A DNA stretch of 64,000 bases, from contig CAYJPA010000007.1 in assembly GCA_964371945.1 (NCBI GenBank), positions 1 through 64,000 on the forward strand, read 5' to 3'. Both the position numbers and the translations under genes were made by a program. The notes under the pieces are model-generated. The model did not search any database. It worked only from the letters and a program-made list of their open reading frames with translations, and was not told the DNA's origin. Below are positions 43,365-52,709 of this stretch, in pieces; the stretch's first letter is position 1, and the number at the start of each line of letters is the position of its first letter. The DNA comes from CAYJPA01 sp964371945. Lineage in GTDB: Bacteria; Chloroflexota; Chloroflexia; Thermomicrobiales; UBA6265.

Positions 43365-44079
43365 CGCCGGATTCCAGGGCGACGAAACGATCGCGATCGA
43401 TCGGGGCAAATCGAACCTGATCGCCCGCCTGCAACAAAAACGGCTCGTCTCGATTCGGATCGAACATCTTCAGCGGCGTGCGTCCGATGAGTCGCCAGCC
43501 GCCGGGCGATTCGGACGGGTAAACGCCTGTTTGGGCGCCACCGACCGCGACACTGCCAGCTGGCACTCGTGTTCGCGGATTCTCGAGTCGTGGAATCGTC
43601 AATTCGGGCGCGAGCCCGAGAAGATACGCCCAGCCGGGTGAAAATCCCATGCACGCGACCTTATAGTCACCGCCCGCGTGCCGTCGAATCACTTCGTCGC
43701 GGCTCAGTCCTAACTCCCAACCCATGTCGAGCAGGTCGGGCCCGTACTCGCCGCCGTATGCAACAGGGATGATGACCACCCGCGCGTCTCGATCCGGTCC
43801 ACTGATCCCGGAGCTCGCAATCCGGCGGATGGCCGCCTCGAGCGCGTCCCCATCGGTTGCTAACGGGTCGAACTCGATCAATATCGTGGAGTACGAGGGA
43901 ACGGTGTCAACCACACCCTTCAACTCTGCACGATCAAGTGCATGAGTGAGCGCAACGACGGCATCCACGACCTCAGCGTCAATTACGCGCCCGTCGCCGG
44001 CTCGGACCAAAAGCGCCGCCTCCGCCAGTGGCGCAAAGCTCAACTCATATCCGAATCCAATCGTGGGAACCTCGTTCAT
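43357..44079 (-). CDS. pxpB: 5-oxoprolinase subunit B (KipI family)
   Basis: 240 residues. PAVPSYSTILIEFDPL-like strand (here VPSYSTILIEFDPL), HAGGDYKVACMGFSPGWAYL and RVPAGSVAVGGAQTGVYPS, then GGWRLIGRTPLKMFD, are diagnostic for the KipI/PxpB family. It overlaps pxpA by 4 bases and pxpC by 8, consistent with coupled translation of the three subunits. Confidence 0.9.
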   Translation of the reverse strand: MNEVPTIGFGYELSFAPLAEAALLVRAGDGRVIDAEVVDAVVALTHALDRAELKGVVDTVPSYSTILIEFDPLATDGDALEAAIRRIASSGISGPDRDARVVIIPVAYGGEYGPDLLDMGWELGLSRDEVIRRHAGGDYKVACMGFSPGWAYLLGLAPELTIPRLENPRTRVPAGSVAVGGAQTGVYPSESPGGWRLIGRTPLKMFDPNRDEPFLLQAGDQVRFAPIDRDRFVALESGDG

Positions 44080-44843
44080 GCGGAAGGAGCCCGGATTGCG
44101 ACGCCGGCGGCGATCAATCCTTCTCGAACCGCCTGGACAATCTCGACCGCGCCGGCGGTATCCGAATGCGTGCAGATCGTGTCTGGCTGGAGCTCGAGCT
44201 CAGTTCCGTCAATCGCGGTCAACTTCCCCTCGGTAACCAACCGCACAATCCGTCCCGCCGCGACGGCTGGATCCGTGATCATCGCACCAGGCAGGCGGCG
44301 ATTCACGAGACTTCCGTCGGCGTTGTACGCCCGGTCGGCGAAGGCCTCTTTGGCGACGCGGAGCCCTGCCGATTCGGCCGCACTGAGCAACTCGGACCCC
44401 GGCATCGCAAAAAAGAGGAGGTGAGGATCGAACGCTTTGACCGCGGACACGATTGCTGCCGCAATCTCTGCATCATGATGCGCGATGTTGCTGAGCGCGC
44501 CGTGCGGCTTGACATGCTGCATCCGGAGCCCGGCCGCGCGGCAAAAGGCCTCGAGCCCACCCAGTTGATAGAGCGTGTCTGTTCGAATCTCGTCCGGTGT
44601 GCACGAGATCGGCCGCCGGCCAAAACCGACTAGGTCGGGCAGTCCAGGGTGCGCGCCGACCGCAATCCCATGTGACTTGCACGCTGTAATTGTGCGTTCA
44701 AGCGTTCGCGGATCACCGCCATGGAAACCGCATGCGACATTCGCGCTCGACAGCATCGGGAAGAGCTCGGCGTCGTAACCAATGGTGTACGCGCCGAAAC
44801 TCTCGCCGAGATCGCTATTTAGATCGATTGAGATCATGGTCAC
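44076..44843 (-). CDS. pxpA: 5-oxoprolinase subunit A (LamB/YcsF family)
   Basis: 255 residues, GTG start; ATG two codons later is equally possible. DLNSDLGESFGAYTIG, SSANVACGFHGGD, VGAHPGLPDLVGFGRR and MQHVKPHGALSN are hallmark LamB/YcsF segments. It is the catalytic-fold partner of PxpB/PxpC. It begins 77 bases downstream of the gamma-glutamyltransferase gene, linking release of gamma-glutamyl residues with recovery of glutamate from 5-oxoproline. Confidence 0.92.
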   Translation of the reverse strand: MTMISIDLNSDLGESFGAYTIGYDAELFPMLSSANVACGFHGGDPRTLERTITACKSHGIAVGAHPGLPDLVGFGRRPISCTPDEIRTDTLYQLGGLEAFCRAAGLRMQHVKPHGALSNIAHHDAEIAAAIVSAVKAFDPHLLFFAMPGSELLSAAESAGLRVAKEAFADRAYNADGSLVNRRLPGAMITDPAVAAGRIVRLVTEGKLTAIDGTELELQPDTICTHSDTAGAVEIVQAVREGLIAAGVAIRAPSA

Positions 44844-44920
44844 CGCATCCGGGGTCTGGTCAGAAGGCCGATGGCTCCAACTCTAGCCGAAACAAGCCCC
44901 GAACGCGGCTCCCAGTTTGA

Positions 44921-46555
44921 TTACCATCCGAGCGCGTAGCCATCGCGGCGTGGATCCGCGCCACCCATAAGGGCGCCACTGTCGGGATCGAGCATGATTC
45001 CCTGACCCCCGCCGACCATATACGAGTAGTCATCGAGCACCCGCGGCGTGTGCCCAAGCGCGATCAGCTCATCGCGAACGACTTTCGGTATGCGGGCTTC
45101 GATCTCAACGGTCGTCGCCTCGTAGGTCCGGACACGTGGCGCTTCGATCGCGGCCTGAATGCTGAAACCGTGATCGATGACGTTCGAGATCATCTGGGGC
45201 GTCGTTTCCAGAATGCCGAACGAGCCCGGTGTGCCGATCACCATGAAGAGATCGTCGCCGTGATTCACCGTGGCCGGAGCCATGCACATCTCGATTTTTT
45301 TGCGCGGTGCGATCACGTTCGAGCTGTCGGGATGGAGATCGAACCAATAGTTGAAGTTATTCAGCATCATTCCGGTGTCGCCGATCATGACCCCACTGCC
45401 AAAGCCGTCGCCGAGACTCTGCGTCACCGCGACGCCGTTTCCTTCACCATCGATCACATCGAAATGCGTCGTGCACTCCTTCAGCAATCGCTGGGGCTCG
45501 CCCGCAAGGATTGAGCCGGTCGGCGGCGTTCCCATGTACCGTTCACCTTCGCTGAGGGCCGCCCGGTTCGGATCGATCAGTCCCCGCCGGTGATCCGCGT
45601 ACTCCTTCGAGATCAGTCCATCGATCGGGATATCGATTCGTGCGGTGTACTCGATCCGATCAGCGACTGAAAGCTTCATCGCCTCCATCAGCAAATGAAG
45701 GGTGTGGGAGCTGTTCTGCCCACTCGTGGCGAGATCGAACGCTTCGAGAATATTGAAGGTTTGCAGATACTGGAAGCCGGAGCATGGCGGTGGAGGGCAG
45801 AAGATGGTGTAACCCCGGTAAGTCGTCCTGATCGGCTCCGTCCATTCCGGCCGGTAATCGGCGAGATCATCCGCGGTCAAGATTCCGCCACGTTCTTGGA
45901 GTGCGGAGGCGATTCGTTTGGCCAGCGCCCCCCGGTAGAACGATTCGATACCGCCATCGATCAAGTCCTTCAATGTCTGAGCGAGCAGCGGTTGCTTGAT
46001 GATTGAGCCGCTCGCGGGAGCAGTGCCCTCCCTCATAAAAACATGCTTCGTCTCGTCCGTGAGGTTTCCGCCGTTTAGCGCGGCACGGTAGAAATATTGG
46101 TTCTTGATCGAGATCGGAATCCCGCCGGCGGCATACTCGATCGCCGGTGCAAGCACTGTCGCGAGATCGAGCTTGCCGTACTCGGCGTGGGCGGTTAGCC
46201 AGCCGGCGCAATTGCTGGGCACGAGTCCCGATTTCGGACCATGCCCCTTGTCCTCTTCGCCGTCGAAAATCTCGGGCGTGGCCGCCGCTGGCGCTGGACC
46301 GATGTAATCCAATGCGCGCGTCTTTTTCGTCGAGGCCTCGTGGACCATCATGTACCCGCAACCAGCCAAACCGGACATATATGGCTCGGCCACATTGAGT
46401 GCCGCCGCGATCGCCACCGCCGCGTCGACCGCGTGCCCGCCCTGCTGCAGCATTCGCAGCCCGGCAACCGAGGCCAGGTAGTGCGCGGATGAAACCATCC
46501 CATGCGTGCCCATGATCACCGGACGATGCGTCAATCCACGATTCGGCCAAGCCAT
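44921..46555 (-). CDS. ggt: Gamma-glutamyltransferase
   Basis: 544 residues from ATG 46555, which follows GAGGGAGAGA. The autocatalytic Thr is T362 in ECTTHFDVID, with QSLGDGFGSG and MMLNNFNYWF after it, as in Ntn-type GGT precursors that self-cleave into two chains. No export signal is visible, unlike many secreted GGTs, so it may be cytoplasmic. It transfers or hydrolyses the gamma-glutamyl group of glutathione-like compounds. Adjacent pxpABC supports a gamma-glutamyl/5-oxoproline salvage role. Confidence 0.9.
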   Translation of the reverse strand: MAWPNRGLTHRPVIMGTHGMVSSAHYLASVAGLRMLQQGGHAVDAAVAIAAALNVAEPYMSGLAGCGYMMVHEASTKKTRALDYIGPAPAAATPEIFDGEEDKGHGPKSGLVPSNCAGWLTAHAEYGKLDLATVLAPAIEYAAGGIPISIKNQYFYRAALNGGNLTDETKHVFMREGTAPASGSIIKQPLLAQTLKDLIDGGIESFYRGALAKRIASALQERGGILTADDLADYRPEWTEPIRTTYRGYTIFCPPPPCSGFQYLQTFNILEAFDLATSGQNSSHTLHLLMEAMKLSVADRIEYTARIDIPIDGLISKEYADHRRGLIDPNRAALSEGERYMGTPPTGSILAGEPQRLLKECTTHFDVIDGEGNGVAVTQSLGDGFGSGVMIGDTGMMLNNFNYWFDLHPDSSNVIAPRKKIEMCMAPATVNHGDDLFMVIGTPGSFGILETTPQMISNVIDHGFSIQAAIEAPRVRTYEATTVEIEARIPKVVRDELIALGHTPRVLDDYSYMVGGGQGIMLDPDSGALMGGADPRRDGYALGW

Positions 46556-46864
46556 GTCTCTCTCCCTCACCCTGAGCGCTGCTTACATCACCGCGAAAAG
46601 AAGTTTCTTGTTCGAGGTCCGCATTATCGCGAAAAACGAACGATCGTGGGCGCGATCGGAAACGTGGAGCATTGAAATCACGTCTCGGTCTGAAGAGCGG
46701 TTGCTTGCAACAGGTTTGTGGTTGTAGCGTCGGCCCTGTATGGCCTCCCGTTGAAAATCAGGATGCTAAAGCAAGCTTCGTAGTCTCTTTCAATCGGATT
46801 GGCAAGAAGAAAGGCGGCCCCGTGAGGCCGCCTCTTCGCGGAGACTCCTGTCGAACAGGACGAT
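46556..46864. other. Intergenic region with hydrolase terminator
   Basis: About 310 bases holding the ggt promoter region and the terminator of the hydrolase. No supported gene. Confidence 0.5.
46801..46833 (-). terminator. Rho-independent terminator of the hydrolase gene
   Basis: On the minus strand AGGCGGCC pairs with GGCCGCCT (46812-46819 with 46826-46833) and is followed by TTCTTCTT. It begins about 30 bases after the stop of the gene at 46865. Confidence 0.75.
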
Positions 46865-47689
46865 TTAGATTTTGAGGAATTCGATCACCTTGGCGACTGC
46901 CTCGTCGGCACGCTCGAACAAAACGCCGTGGCCGCAGCCTTTCAGAAGGTAGAGCTCGGCGCCCGGAATGCCTTCCGCGATCTTGCGCGCGCCCGCGCCA
47001 CCCGGTCCACAGTCGAGCGGGGTCAACGGGTCCTCGTCGCCGTGCAGCACCAGTGTCTTAGCCGTGATTGCGCCGAGCAGTCCGGTGACATCGGTTTCGG
47101 CCATGGCGTCGCAGGCGTCGGCGAAGACGCTCAGTGTCGCGTTTCGGGTGATCGATTCCTGCATCCAGCTCAACGAATGCAAATTGCCGCTGCTCACCAT
47201 CTCGTCCAAATAGGCGCGCGAAAACGCGTGGGTCAGCAGCATCAACGCCAGTTCTTCGGATCCGAGTCCGAATTCCTGCGCGGTTCGTTTCCAGAGGTGG
47301 AAGAAGGTGCGCGACATCCAGTCGCATTTCGCGACCGCGCCATTGAAGACCAAACGGTCAACCTTCTCCGGGTAGCGTGCGCCGAATAGGCAGGCGATAA
47401 ATCCGCCCATCGAGCCGCCGTGGACATGGCACTTTTCGATTCCGAGCACATTCAGCAGCTCGGCCATGTCGTCGACCCAGGTCTCCATCGTGTATTTCTG
47501 GTCTGGACGGTCGCTCTGGCCGTAGCCACGGTGATCGAAATCGATCACCGTGAAGTGCTCTTTCATGTGCGGGGTGATCAGAGAATACCCCTCGTGCCCG
47601 TTGACCGCGCCGCCAATCTGAATGACTGTCGGTCCGGTTCCGTTGATCTCGTAATACATCTGGATTCCGTTGACCGTCGCGAACGCCAT
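46865..47689 (-). CDS. Alpha/beta hydrolase
   Basis: 274 residues. The nucleophile elbow GGSMGG places Ser93; the acid is D220 in HGDEDPLTP and the base H254 in GCGHGV. The oxyanion region IGGAVNGHEGY and DFDHRGYGQSDRP are typical of the fold. Likely an esterase, haloperoxidase-like or C-C hydrolase; substrate unknown. Start ATG 47689 has GGGAGG upstream. It is 27 bases downstream of the SDR gene, so co-expression is likely. Confidence 0.88.
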   Translation of the reverse strand: MAFATVNGIQMYYEINGTGPTVIQIGGAVNGHEGYSLITPHMKEHFTVIDFDHRGYGQSDRPDQKYTMETWVDDMAELLNVLGIEKCHVHGGSMGGFIACLFGARYPEKVDRLVFNGAVAKCDWMSRTFFHLWKRTAQEFGLGSEELALMLLTHAFSRAYLDEMVSSGNLHSLSWMQESITRNATLSVFADACDAMAETDVTGLLGAITAKTLVLHGDEDPLTPLDCGPGGAGARKIAEGIPGAELYLLKGCGHGVLFERADEAVAKVIEFLKI

Positions 47690-47716
47690 TGCAGCCTCCC
47701 TCTCTTCTGAATCGAG

Positions 47717-48508
47717 CTACTCGGGAACGTTGTAGACATAGGCGGTGATTCCGCCGCAGACCATGATGTTCTGACCCGTGATATACGAGGCTTCGTCTGA
47801 CGCGAGGAACAAGAACGCGTTTGCGACATCCACGGCCGCGGCCAGACGGTTCATCGGGACGACGGGAAACTTCTCCCTGAACTGCTCCATTAGCTCTTCT
47901 CCAACAAGCTGGGTCGAGCGCGGTGTATCGGCTGGACCAGGTCCGACGCCGTTGACCCGGATCTTGTGCTTGGCGAGCTCGACCGCCATCACCTTGATCA
48001 ATCCGGCGATCCCGGCTTTGGTGGCCACATACGAGGCAAACTCGGCGCCGGCGCCATTCGAGTTAATCGACGTGGTGTAGAGGATCGAGCCGCCTCCGGT
48101 CTTCACCATCGCTCGCGCAAATCGTTGCCCGAGGATGTATGAGGCAGTCAAATTGACGCTCAAATCCGAGAACCAAGTTTCATCGCTGAGCTCGAGGAAC
48201 TTCTCGGGACCATGAAACGGAGCGGCGTTACTGACCACGACATCGATCTTGCCATCGACAAATGCCAGCGTGTCCGCCACAAGCTTCTCGCAAGCCTCGA
48301 TCTTCCCCACATCGGACTGTAATGCCAGCGCGCTCGCGCCGAGGGCTTCGACCTCGGCTTTGACCGATTCGGCCTTCTCCAACCGGATATCGGCGAGCAC
48401 GATCTTGCTCGCCCCCTCTTCCGCGAACCGGATCGCGGTCGCACGACCGAATCCGCTTCCTCCGCCGGTGATCACCGCCGTTCGCCCCTGCAATCTTGGT
48501 CCAGCCAT
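47717..48508 (-). CDS. SDR-family oxidoreductase
   Basis: 263 residues from ATG 48508 (AGAGGGGAG upstream). TGGGSGFGRA coenzyme motif, VVSNAAPFHG, catalytic Ser in YTTSINSNG, and YVATKAGIAG with the Tyr-Lys pair are present. C-terminal SYITGQNIMVCGGI is family-typical. It probably oxidises a hydroxy compound to the ketone acted on by the adjacent hydrolase. It is divergent from the LLM-family gene at 48615. Confidence 0.87.
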   Translation of the reverse strand: MAGPRLQGRTAVITGGGSGFGRATAIRFAEEGASKIVLADIRLEKAESVKAEVEALGASALALQSDVGKIEACEKLVADTLAFVDGKIDVVVSNAAPFHGPEKFLELSDETWFSDLSVNLTASYILGQRFARAMVKTGGGSILYTTSINSNGAGAEFASYVATKAGIAGLIKVMAVELAKHKIRVNGVGPGPADTPRSTQLVGEELMEQFREKFPVVPMNRLAAAVDVANAFLFLASDEASYITGQNIMVCGGITAYVYNVPE

Positions 48509-48614
48509 TGTTCTCCCCTCTTCTATCTCCGTTTGACCGTATCCCATTCTCCTGGGAAGATCAGTCCGCCTTCACGATTCGCGCGTTCATGTGACTTGAC
48601 TCGAGGGAGCCATT

Positions 48615-49481
48615 GTGGGACTGCCACTTCGATTTGGGATCATCCGCAACAACATCCTGTCGTGGGATGAAACGATCGCGCAATGGCAACGATTCGAAAC
48701 GGCCGGGTTCGACAGCGTTTGGAATTGCGACCACTTCATGCGTCCGAGCGATCCGGGCGGGCCGCACATGGACTCCTGGATGATTCTGGCCGCGGTTGCT
48801 GCACAGACCAGCCGGCTGCGAATCGGCGTGCTCGTCAGTTGCAACACATTTCGTCATCCCGCCCTGCTGGCGAAACAGGCGGTCACCGTTGACCACATCT
48901 CGAACGGCAGATTGGAGCTCGGCATCGGTGCCGGATGGTTCAGAGCGGAGCACGACGCCTACGGCATCCCATTTCCGGCGGCAAAAGAGCTGGTCGATCA
49001 ATTCGAAGAAGCGGTCGAGTTGATCGATCTTCTTATGCGGCAGGACGTTTCGACCTACAGCGGACGCTACTACCAACTCAACGAGGCGCCGTTCCGCCCA
49101 CGCCCCATCCAGCAGCCGAGTCCGCCCTTCACGCTCGGCGCGCACGGCCCTCGCATGCTTCGTTTGGTCGCCAGACACGCAGACCGCTGGAATTCGTACG
49201 GAAGCGTCGACGAGATTCGAGAGCGGAACGCCACGATCGACCGCAATTGCCACGAAATCGGCCGCGATCCATCCGAGATCATCCGATCCCTCTACGGTTG
49301 GCCGAAGATCATCGGAATCGATCCGTGGTCGTCGATCGACGCCTTTTCGGAAGCCGTTTCGCGCTATCGCGTGGCCGGAATCAACGAGTTCATCTTCGAG
49401 CCGCCGATCGACGGTCAATGGGAAACGATGGAGCGCATCTGCGCCGATCTCATTCCAAAACTGCGAGCCGAATCCGCCTGA
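48615..49481 (+). CDS. LLM-class (F420/FMN-dependent) oxidoreductase
   Basis: 288 residues, GTG start after GAGGGAG. FGIIRNNILSWDETIAQWQR, WNCDHFMRP, RIGVLVSCNTFRHPALLAKQ and GRLELGIGAGWFRAEHDAYG follow the luciferase-like monooxygenase pattern of the F420-dependent branch. The TIM-barrel C-terminal phosphate site TLGAHGPRMLR is also present. Chloroflexota and Actinobacteria use F420 in many such enzymes, but cofactor choice is inferred. It is convergent with the binding-protein gene, 5 bases apart at the stops. Confidence 0.87.
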   Translation: MGLPLRFGIIRNNILSWDETIAQWQRFETAGFDSVWNCDHFMRPSDPGGPHMDSWMILAAVAAQTSRLRIGVLVSCNTFRHPALLAKQAVTVDHISNGRLELGIGAGWFRAEHDAYGIPFPAAKELVDQFEEAVELIDLLMRQDVSTYSGRYYQLNEAPFRPRPIQQPSPPFTLGAHGPRMLRLVARHADRWNSYGSVDEIRERNATIDRNCHEIGRDPSEIIRSLYGWPKIIGIDPWSSIDAFSEAVSRYRVAGINEFIFEPPIDGQWETMERICADLIPKLRAESA

Positions 49482-49486
49482 CCTTC

Positions 49487-51004
49487 TCATCCTTCTCGCA
49501 CCTCGGTGCGGTGATAGAAGGGATAGAGAATCGCCCGCGCGGGGTCCCAGTTGCGCACCTGTCTGGAGTGAACCCAAACATCCTGCGGCGCCAGGAGCGG
49601 GATGTACGGCAGCTCGTCCGCGACGGTTAATTGCACCCGCGTCGCGGCAGCCTGCAGCTCCTCCGGTGTTTCGGCGCGAAGCCAGACGCGATAGGCCTCG
49701 TCGAGCGCGGGTACCGACGCGTGCTGCCAATTCGGCGATGGCTGTCCCCAGGTCGCGGTGAATCCGAGCGCGGCATCGACTGTGTCCTGCCAAAGCCACT
49801 TGTTGATGAACGCCGGTGGGCCCGCTTTGCAGGCATCGTAGAAGCCCTTGAAGGTCAGCACCGGTTTCGGCCGGAAATCGACCCCTAACTTCCGCAGGCT
49901 TGATTCGACCCCGGCAGCAATAAGCCGGTGTATCGCGTCGTCCTGAATCACGCAATCGAACGAAAGGCGCACATCGCCCCGGGCCCGGAAGCCGTCCGCG
50001 CCCCGTGGCCAGCCAGCCCCGTCCAACAGATGTTCGGCCGCGGCGAGATCGTGACCGCGTCCGCGCTCGACTTCGGGGTTGTAGAACTCACCGCCCGGCG
50101 AAAGAGGGCCAAAGGTGGCCGCACCATACCCAAGCAGGGCGTCTTTGACAATCTGTTCGCGGTCGATCGCGAGCGAAAACGCCTGCCTCACCCGGCGGTC
50201 GTCGAATCCGAACTCGGTTTGGCGCCAATCGAGCGCAAGGTAAGCGTTCGACGCCTGGCTGAACCGAACCACCCTAAACCGCGGATCGGCCTCGAGCCGA
50301 GCGACATCCGCGTAGTTCGGTCCGTGAATGCAATCGACCTCGCCGTGCTCCAGCGCCGCCACCCGGTCGGCAGGATCGAGCATCGAGATCCACTCGATCC
50401 GGTCCAGTTTCGCGGGGCCAGACAGGAACTTCGCCTTGGAACCGGGATACTCCGGCCAGCGCTCCAACTCGACCCGTTCCTGCGACCAGCTCACGAAGCG
50501 AAATGGACCGGTGCCGTCTGCCAGCTCGAATCCATGACGCTCTGGCTCGCTTGCCCTGAGCGCTTCATTGTGGATCGCGGTGTGCGTTCCCCAAAGAAGC
50601 GAAGGCAACCGCACATACGGATGATGCAACGTGAAAAGGAGCGTTTCGTCCCCGTCCGCGGTGACCTTGTCGACCGGGTCCCAATACCAGAGCTGGTTGC
50701 CGCCGTGGAATCCCCAGCGGAGTTGCTCGAGCGCCGCAATCACTGCTTTCGCATCGGCCCTGGCGCCCGAGTGAAACCGGGCGCCGGGGCGAAGCTGGAA
50801 TCGCCATGTGAGCTTGTCATCGGAGATCGTCCACGATTCGGCCAGCCCGGGATGAGCCTCACCGTCCGGGCCCTTGACCACCAGTGTTTCGTAGAGCGCG
50901 ATGCTTGGCGGGTCGATATGGTCGCCGAACGGATCGATCCGGCTCAACGGGTAATCGAACCCCTCTCGCAGGAACGTCCCTTGGGTTGAGCTCGTCGCCA
51001 TCAT
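49487..51004 (-). CDS. Family-5 substrate-binding protein lacking a signal peptide
   Basis: 505 residues. Domain content is that of SBP_bac_5 (ETLVVKGPDGEAHPGLAESW, WRFQLRPGARFHSGARADAK, RQAFSLAIDREQIVKDALL). The N-terminus MMATSSTQGTFLREGFDYPL goes straight into the fold: there is no basic region, hydrophobic segment or twin-Arg motif. No upstream in-frame extension encodes one. There are no permease or ATPase genes beside it. Either the protein is cytoplasmic, for example a solute sensor, or the exported start has been lost. Confidence 0.8.
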   Translation of the reverse strand: MMATSSTQGTFLREGFDYPLSRIDPFGDHIDPPSIALYETLVVKGPDGEAHPGLAESWTISDDKLTWRFQLRPGARFHSGARADAKAVIAALEQLRWGFHGGNQLWYWDPVDKVTADGDETLLFTLHHPYVRLPSLLWGTHTAIHNEALRASEPERHGFELADGTGPFRFVSWSQERVELERWPEYPGSKAKFLSGPAKLDRIEWISMLDPADRVAALEHGEVDCIHGPNYADVARLEADPRFRVVRFSQASNAYLALDWRQTEFGFDDRRVRQAFSLAIDREQIVKDALLGYGAATFGPLSPGGEFYNPEVERGRGHDLAAAEHLLDGAGWPRGADGFRARGDVRLSFDCVIQDDAIHRLIAAGVESSLRKLGVDFRPKPVLTFKGFYDACKAGPPAFINKWLWQDTVDAALGFTATWGQPSPNWQHASVPALDEAYRVWLRAETPEELQAAATRVQLTVADELPYIPLLAPQDVWVHSRQVRNWDPARAILYPFYHRTEVREG

Positions 51005-51089
51005 TGAGCTCCACGCGAGGATTCAGACGCCACTCAATCCCGCTTCACCTGTGACCCAGGCAGGCCGCGCCGCGAATTCAGCCTGGTTT

Positions 51090-51115
51090 AGCAGGCTTAT
51101 TGAATTCAGCGCGGG
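51090..51115. other. GC-rich hairpins between minus-strand genes
   Basis: GCCTGGTTTAGCAGGC (about 51080-51096) and GCGCGGGGTCTTTAGCCCCGCGC (a 9-base-pair stem up to about 51133) lie side by side, bordered by GAATTCA repeats. They may stop transcription from 51174 into 49487. No T-run. Confidence 0.4.
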
Positions 51116-51173
51116 GTCTTTAGCCCCGCGCGACGAGCAAACATTGTTCGAAAGAAGGCCATGACCCCAACCG

Positions 51174-51683
51174 TCACTCTTTGTACTTCGGATGCCACTC
51201 AACGCCCTGCCAGGTGGTGAGCATCGTTGGCACGATCTTGAAGAGCCAGCGGGCTTTGTCGAGCGTCGGCACGATATAGTCGGGACCGTGCTCCCCGAGA
51301 TAGCGAGTCGCCATGAGCTTCGAAATCTCGACCCATTGACCGCCCACGTTCGGTTCTTCGACCACTTCGGCTCGACCCTGTACGAAGACTTTCTTGTACG
51401 GTTTCATCTCGCCGTCGATCGTGATCGAAACGCGGCCATCGTTCTTCATGAATGCTGCCCAGGCGCTCTTCTTCCTCGCAATGATCCAGAAACTGCCCTC
51501 GTTTGGCTCCCACTGATACCAAACCGGCTGCACATAGGGCCAACCGTTTTCATCCAGCACGGCAAGACGGGCAAGCGTGTTGCCGGCGAGGAACTCATCC
51601 CGCTCCTCATCGGTCATGAGACCAACTTTGCCGCGCCAGCTCTCCTTCTCGGCGGCTGCATCCTGTGTTGCGATGTCTGCCAC
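51174..51683 (-). CDS. Pyridoxamine 5'-phosphate oxidase-family protein
   Basis: 169 residues. LARLAVLDENGWPYVQPVWYQW and FWIIARKKSAWAAFMKNDGRVSI with VFVQGRAEVV match the split-barrel PPOX/FMN- or F420-binding group. The N-terminus (MTDEERDEFLAGNTLARLA) is the family's usual helix. It may reduce a small organic compound or biliverdin-like cofactor; substrate unknown. Separated by 78 bases from the MBL gene upstream on the same strand. Confidence 0.8.
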   Translation of the reverse strand: MADIATQDAAAEKESWRGKVGLMTDEERDEFLAGNTLARLAVLDENGWPYVQPVWYQWEPNEGSFWIIARKKSAWAAFMKNDGRVSITIDGEMKPYKKVFVQGRAEVVEEPNVGGQWVEISKLMATRYLGEHGPDYIVPTLDKARWLFKIVPTMLTTWQGVEWHPKYKE

Positions 51684-51761
51684 GAACCTCTCCCCTTTCG
51701 GAACACTGCCGTCACCGATTGATCTTCCCTCTTCAATTGCGCCGGCCGCTCGAGACGAGCG

Positions 51762-52511
51762 TCAGACTAGGTTGCGAGGGACCATCAGTTTCTCAAATTG
51801 GGCGGCTGCCGCGCTCACATGCCGTTTGCCATCTCGCAGCGAGATGCCGAGGTGACCCGGCAGGAAAGCCTCGAACTCGAGCGTGCTCAGTTTGCGCACG
51901 CTCTCCGAATACTTCTGAATCGAGCAATCCGGAATGTTCTGAAGCGAGATCGTGCCACCGGCGAAGACGACATCACCCTGCAGCAGGAGCGTTCGCTCCC
52001 CGCCTTCGACCAGCAACGACACGTGGCCGTTGCAGTGGCCCGGTGTTTCGTAAACGGTCACCGACAGCCGGCCCACCGTGAACTTGGCTCCTTCAATCAG
52101 GTCGGGAACCACGGGACATGGCTGGATATGGTAATCCTCGGGAACATACCCGACCGCCTTCACGGCGGGAAGGGAGATGATCTCCTCGTCTCCGTTCTCG
52201 AGCGTGGTAGCGGTCAACGGCGATGCATGGACCGTCAACCCGAGGCTTTCACGTATCTCAGCGGCGCCGCCCATGTGATCGAAGTGGTAATGGGTGAGCA
52301 GCAACGTGGAAATGCGACCCACATCGAATCCGTCAGTCTCGACCGTGCTCATGATCAGATCGGAGCTGCCGACCGAACCGCCGACTCCCGCGTCGATCAG
52401 TGCGAGCTCGTCGCCGCCATCGAGCAGGTAAACATGGCAGTCGCCGGGGGATGTCAGATCAAATCCGAAATTGCCGCTGCCAACGAGCGCGACATCCGGG
52501 GTGAGTCTCAC
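51762..52511 (-). CDS. MBL-fold metallo-hydrolase
   Basis: 249 residues, GTG start. The zinc motif is H74-x-H76-x-D78-H79 in THYHFDHMGG; further His in GHCNGHVSLL and LPGHLGISL complete the site, with LLLQGDVVFAGG between them. Typical glyoxalase II/lactonase-like hydrolase of thioesters or lactones. It is divergent from the GntR gene at 52710 and could belong to its regulon. Confidence 0.87.
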   Translation of the reverse strand: MRLTPDVALVGSGNFGFDLTSPGDCHVYLLDGGDELALIDAGVGGSVGSSDLIMSTVETDGFDVGRISTLLLTHYHFDHMGGAAEIRESLGLTVHASPLTATTLENGDEEIISLPAVKAVGYVPEDYHIQPCPVVPDLIEGAKFTVGRLSVTVYETPGHCNGHVSLLVEGGERTLLLQGDVVFAGGTISLQNIPDCSIQKYSESVRKLSTLEFEAFLPGHLGISLRDGKRHVSAAAAQFEKLMVPRNLV

Positions 52512-52565
52512 GACGATCGTCTCCAGTGCATTCGAGAGCGCGGCTCGCTCGCCGGTTTCGATATC

Positions 52566-52577
52566 TTATAATATATA
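52566..52577. promoter_or_regulatory. AT-rich GntR operator candidate, copy 1
   Basis: TTATAATATATA lies between the divergent MBL and GntR genes. The same 12-mer with one change occurs at 53523-53534. It stands out in a GC-rich background. Confidence 0.55.
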
Positions 52578-52709
52578 CACAGACTTCGCCTGGGATCAAT
52601 CCACACTGTGCGGTTCTGGGCACATCGTGAAGTATCATCGACTATCGGGCGCTCCATTCAGGCAGCGGTATTGAGCTCCGCAATGGCGCGGACTATTTCG
52701 AGGCGTTCG

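Noticed and set aside
48561..49955. 464-codon minus-strand frame opposite the LLM-family gene
   Set aside because: It is Arg- and Gly-rich, lacks motifs and overlaps two well-supported genes.
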